The position numbers were made by a program, and so were the translations under genes. A stretch of DNA of 64,000 bases from Oscillospiraceae bacterium (GTDB lineage: Bacteria; Bacillota; Clostridia; Oscillospirales; Oscillospiraceae), in assembly GCA_902778115.1 (NCBI GenBank), contig CACYWG010000006.1, positions 1-64,000 on the forward strand, written 5' to 3'. Each line of letters starts with the position of its first letter. The stretch's first letter is position 1. Positions 62,085 through 64,000 of the stretch are shown one piece after another. Under the pieces are notes generated by a model, which did not search any database, was not told where the DNA came from, and worked only from the letters and a program-made list of their open reading frames with translations.

Positions 62085-62381
62085 ATGGCGGACTGCTGCG
62101 GTCACCGCATCAAGAAACGCAGCGAGGAGGAATATCGCTCGCTGACCAACCGTCTCAGCCGGATCGAAGGGCAGATTCGCGGCATCCGCGGCATGCTCGA
62201 GCGTGACGCCTACTGCCCGGAGATCCTGGCGCAGGCGGCCGCCGCCAACGCGGCGCTCAGCGCCTTCAGCCGCGAGCTGCTGTCGAGCCATATCCGCAGC
62301 TGCGTGGCGGAGGATATCCGCGCGGAGAAGGACGGCGCGGTCGAGGAACTGATCGAGATCCTGCAGAAGCTGATGCGCTGA
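62085..62381 (+). CDS. csoR: Copper-sensing repressor CsoR
   Basis: 98 residues, all-helical, with the Cu(I) ligands Cys44, His69 and Cys73 (DAYCPE and SSHIRSC). It represses its own operon through the palindrome in the promoter and controls the copper ATPase encoded 21 bp downstream. Confidence 0.95.
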   Translation: MADCCGHRIKKRSEEEYRSLTNRLSRIEGQIRGIRGMLERDAYCPEILAQAAAANAALSAFSRELLSSHIRSCVAEDIRAEKDGAVEELIEILQKLMR

Positions 62382-62402
62382 GAGAAACGGAGAAGGGATA
62401 CC

Positions 62403-64000
62403 ATGAAACAATACAATGTGACCGGGATGAGCTGCGCGGCCTGCTCGGCCCGGGTGGAAAAGGCGGTCAGCGCCGTGCCCGGCGTGAGCGCCTGCGCGGT
62501 GAGCCTGCTGACCAATTCCATGGGCGTGGAGGGCACGGCCGAGCCCTCCGCGATCATTGCCGCGGTCGAGGCCGCGGGCTACGGCGCCTCGGAAAAGGGC
62601 GCGGAGGCGCGCCGCGATGTGCATGCGCAGGAGGAAGCGCTTGAAGACCGGGAAACGCCGCGGCTGAAGCGGCGGCTGATCGCCTCGATCGGCTTTTTGC
62701 TTGTGCTGATGTATATTTCGATGGGCCACCACATGTGGGGCTGGCCGCTGCCTGCTTTCCTGGCAAAGAATCACGTGTCGATGGGCCTGGCGCAGCTGCT
62801 GCTGGCGGTGATCGTGATGGTCATCAACCAGAAGTTCTTCATCAGCGGCTTTAAAGGTCTGCTGCATCGCGCGCCCAATATGGACACGCTGGTGGCCCTG
62901 GGCTCTGCGGCGGCTTTCGTCTACAGCGTATACGCGCTCTTTGCCATGAGCGCTGCGCAGGTAAGCGGCGGCTCTGAGGCCGCCGCGCCCTGGATGAACG
63001 AGTTTTATTTCGAGTCTGCGGCGATGATCCTGACGCTCATCACCGTCGGCAAGATGCTCGAGGCTCGCGCCAAGGGCAAAACGACCGACGCGCTCAAGGG
63101 CCTGATGAAGCTCGCGCCGGAGACGGCCACCGTCGTACGCGGCGGCGAGGAGATCGTCGTGCCGGTCGCGGAGATCGGCCGGGGCGAGGAATTCCTCGTG
63201 CACCCGGGCGAGCATATCCCGGTGGACGGGATCGTGCGCGAGGGCAGCAGCGCGGTGGATGAATCCGCGCTGACCGGCGAGAGCATCCCGGTGGACAAGG
63301 CGGTCGGGGACACGGTGTCCGCAGCGACAGTCAACCAGCAGGGCTTCCTGCGCTGTGAGGCGACCCGCGTCGGCGAGGACACCACGCTCAGCCAGATCAT
63401 CCGCATGGTCAGCGACGCGGCAGCGACCAAGGCGCCGATCGCCAAGGTCGCGGACAAAGTGTCGGGCGTGTTTGTGCCGGTCGTGATCGGCATCGCGCTC
63501 GTGACGACGCTCGTCTGGCTGCTGCTCGGAAGGGAGCTCGGCTTTGCGCTCGCGCGCGGCATTTCCGTGCTGGTCATCAGCTGTCCCTGCGCCCTCGGCC
63601 TCGCCACGCCCGTGGCCATCATGGTCGGCAGCGGCGTCGGCGCCAAACAGGGTGTGCTGTTCAAAACCGCCGCCTCACTCGAATCCGCCGGACGGATCGA
63701 GATCGTCGCGCTGGACAAGACCGGCACCGTCACCGCGGGCAAGCCGCGGGTCACCGATCTGCTGCCCGCCGGGGGCGAGAGCGAGGAGAGCTTCCTGCGT
63801 CTGGCCGCGGCCCTCGAGAGCCGAAGCGAGCATCCGCTGGCCCGTGCCGTGATGGATCTGGCGGCCGAACGCCGCATTGAGGCGCCGGAGGCCCAGGATT
63901 TCCGCGCGCTGCCCGGCCATGGGCTCAGCGCTGTGCTGGGCGGGCGGCAGCTGCTCGGCGGCAGCCTGCGTTATATCAGCGGTGTGACCGAGATCCCGCC
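62403..64000 (+). CDS. copA: Copper-exporting P1B-type ATPase (3' end outside window)
   Basis: The first 532 codons are visible. Heavy-metal domain GMSCAACS (Cys11, Cys14), a Met/His-rich first helix (MGHHMWGW), transmembrane SCPCALG (Cys394, Cys396), actuator LTGES, phosphorylated Asp438 in DKTGTVT and the SEHPLA motif. It exports Cu(I) from the cytoplasm at the cost of ATP. Truncated only by the window edge. Confidence 0.95.
   Translation, partial: MKQYNVTGMSCAACSARVEKAVSAVPGVSACAVSLLTNSMGVEGTAEPSAIIAAVEAAGYGASEKGAEARRDVHAQEEALEDRETPRLKRRLIASIGFLLVLMYISMGHHMWGWPLPAFLAKNHVSMGLAQLLLAVIVMVINQKFFISGFKGLLHRAPNMDTLVALGSAAAFVYSVYALFAMSAAQVSGGSEAAAPWMNEFYFESAAMILTLITVGKMLEARAKGKTTDALKGLMKLAPETATVVRGGEEIVVPVAEIGRGEEFLVHPGEHIPVDGIVREGSSAVDESALTGESIPVDKAVGDTVSAATVNQQGFLRCEATRVGEDTTLSQIIRMVSDAAATKAPIAKVADKVSGVFVPVVIGIALVTTLVWLLLGRELGFALARGISVLVISCPCALGLATPVAIMVGSGVGAKQGVLFKTAASLESAGRIEIVALDKTGTVTAGKPRVTDLLPAGGESEESFLRLAAALESRSEHPLARAVMDLAAERRIEAPEAQDFRALPGHGLSAVLGGRQLLGGSLRYISGVTEIP

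Overview
The window looks like chromosomal DNA of a high-GC, anaerobic, spore-forming gut Clostridia member, most likely Oscillospiraceae/Ruminococcaceae. The evidence is a CIRCE-controlled groESL operon, SpoVAC, an NPxTG-type surface protein, dockerin/cohesin modules and a CsoR/CopA pair. Species cannot be fixed from sequence alone. Bases 31,487-64,000 are GC-rich ordinary chromosome. Bases 1-31,502 are visibly lower in GC and organised as accessory DNA.

Bases 1-15,170: after a truncated gene and a 0.6 kb gene-free stretch comes a signalling module made of a membrane pseudo-histidine kinase, a cytosolic histidine kinase and a NarL-type regulator. It is followed by one long operon (4,468-14,931) encoding an FtsK/EssC-like ATPase, four consecutive 85-91 residue helical proteins, an Hsp70 without a full lid, a GrpE-like protein, two J-like/TPR proteins without HPD, and a polytopic membrane protein. 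Both promoters carry the same 12-bp box exactly 19 bp before TATAAT, so the regulator probably switches on its own genes and the operon together. I know no described system with this composition. My best guess is a type VII-like membrane or export machine with a dedicated chaperone cycle. It is the strongest novelty candidate here.

Bases 15,170-31,502: a 16.3 kb integrated element flanked by the 14-bp repeat AGTACATGCCGCCC, inserted at the last codons of groEL. It carries int, xis, a DnaC-like loader and a RepA_N-type initiator, a 1.4 kb gene-free region with two repeat arrays (candidate replication origin), a restriction-modification system with a GIY-YIG/helicase protein, a serine recombinase, several small regulators, and a possible toxin/CPCC immunity cassette bracketed by two copies of an unrecognised structured RNA. 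No relaxase or type IV secretion genes are present. Just left of this element lies another pair of GCGTAA sites spaced 11 bp apart, like the pair at its right end. The chaperone/FtsK island may therefore be the end of a second element stacked at the same groEL site.

Bases 31,487-64,000: groEL-groES, a lipid-kinase family protein, an XRE membrane regulator, an RNA methyltransferase, an SDR, a YgjP-type protease, an L,D-transpeptidase, galT, spoVAC, a DUF1538/PII-like operon, degV, an Fe-S aldo/keto reductase, recG, an ApbE lipoprotein, tRNA-Arg(CCG), an acetyltransferase, thpR, and a PepV-like dipeptidase. A 2,159-residue subtilase ending in a dockerin sits directly before a small cohesin-like protein with an NPTTG sorting signal; together they suggest a surface-docked protease. 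The window ends in a CsoR-controlled copper ATPase gene.
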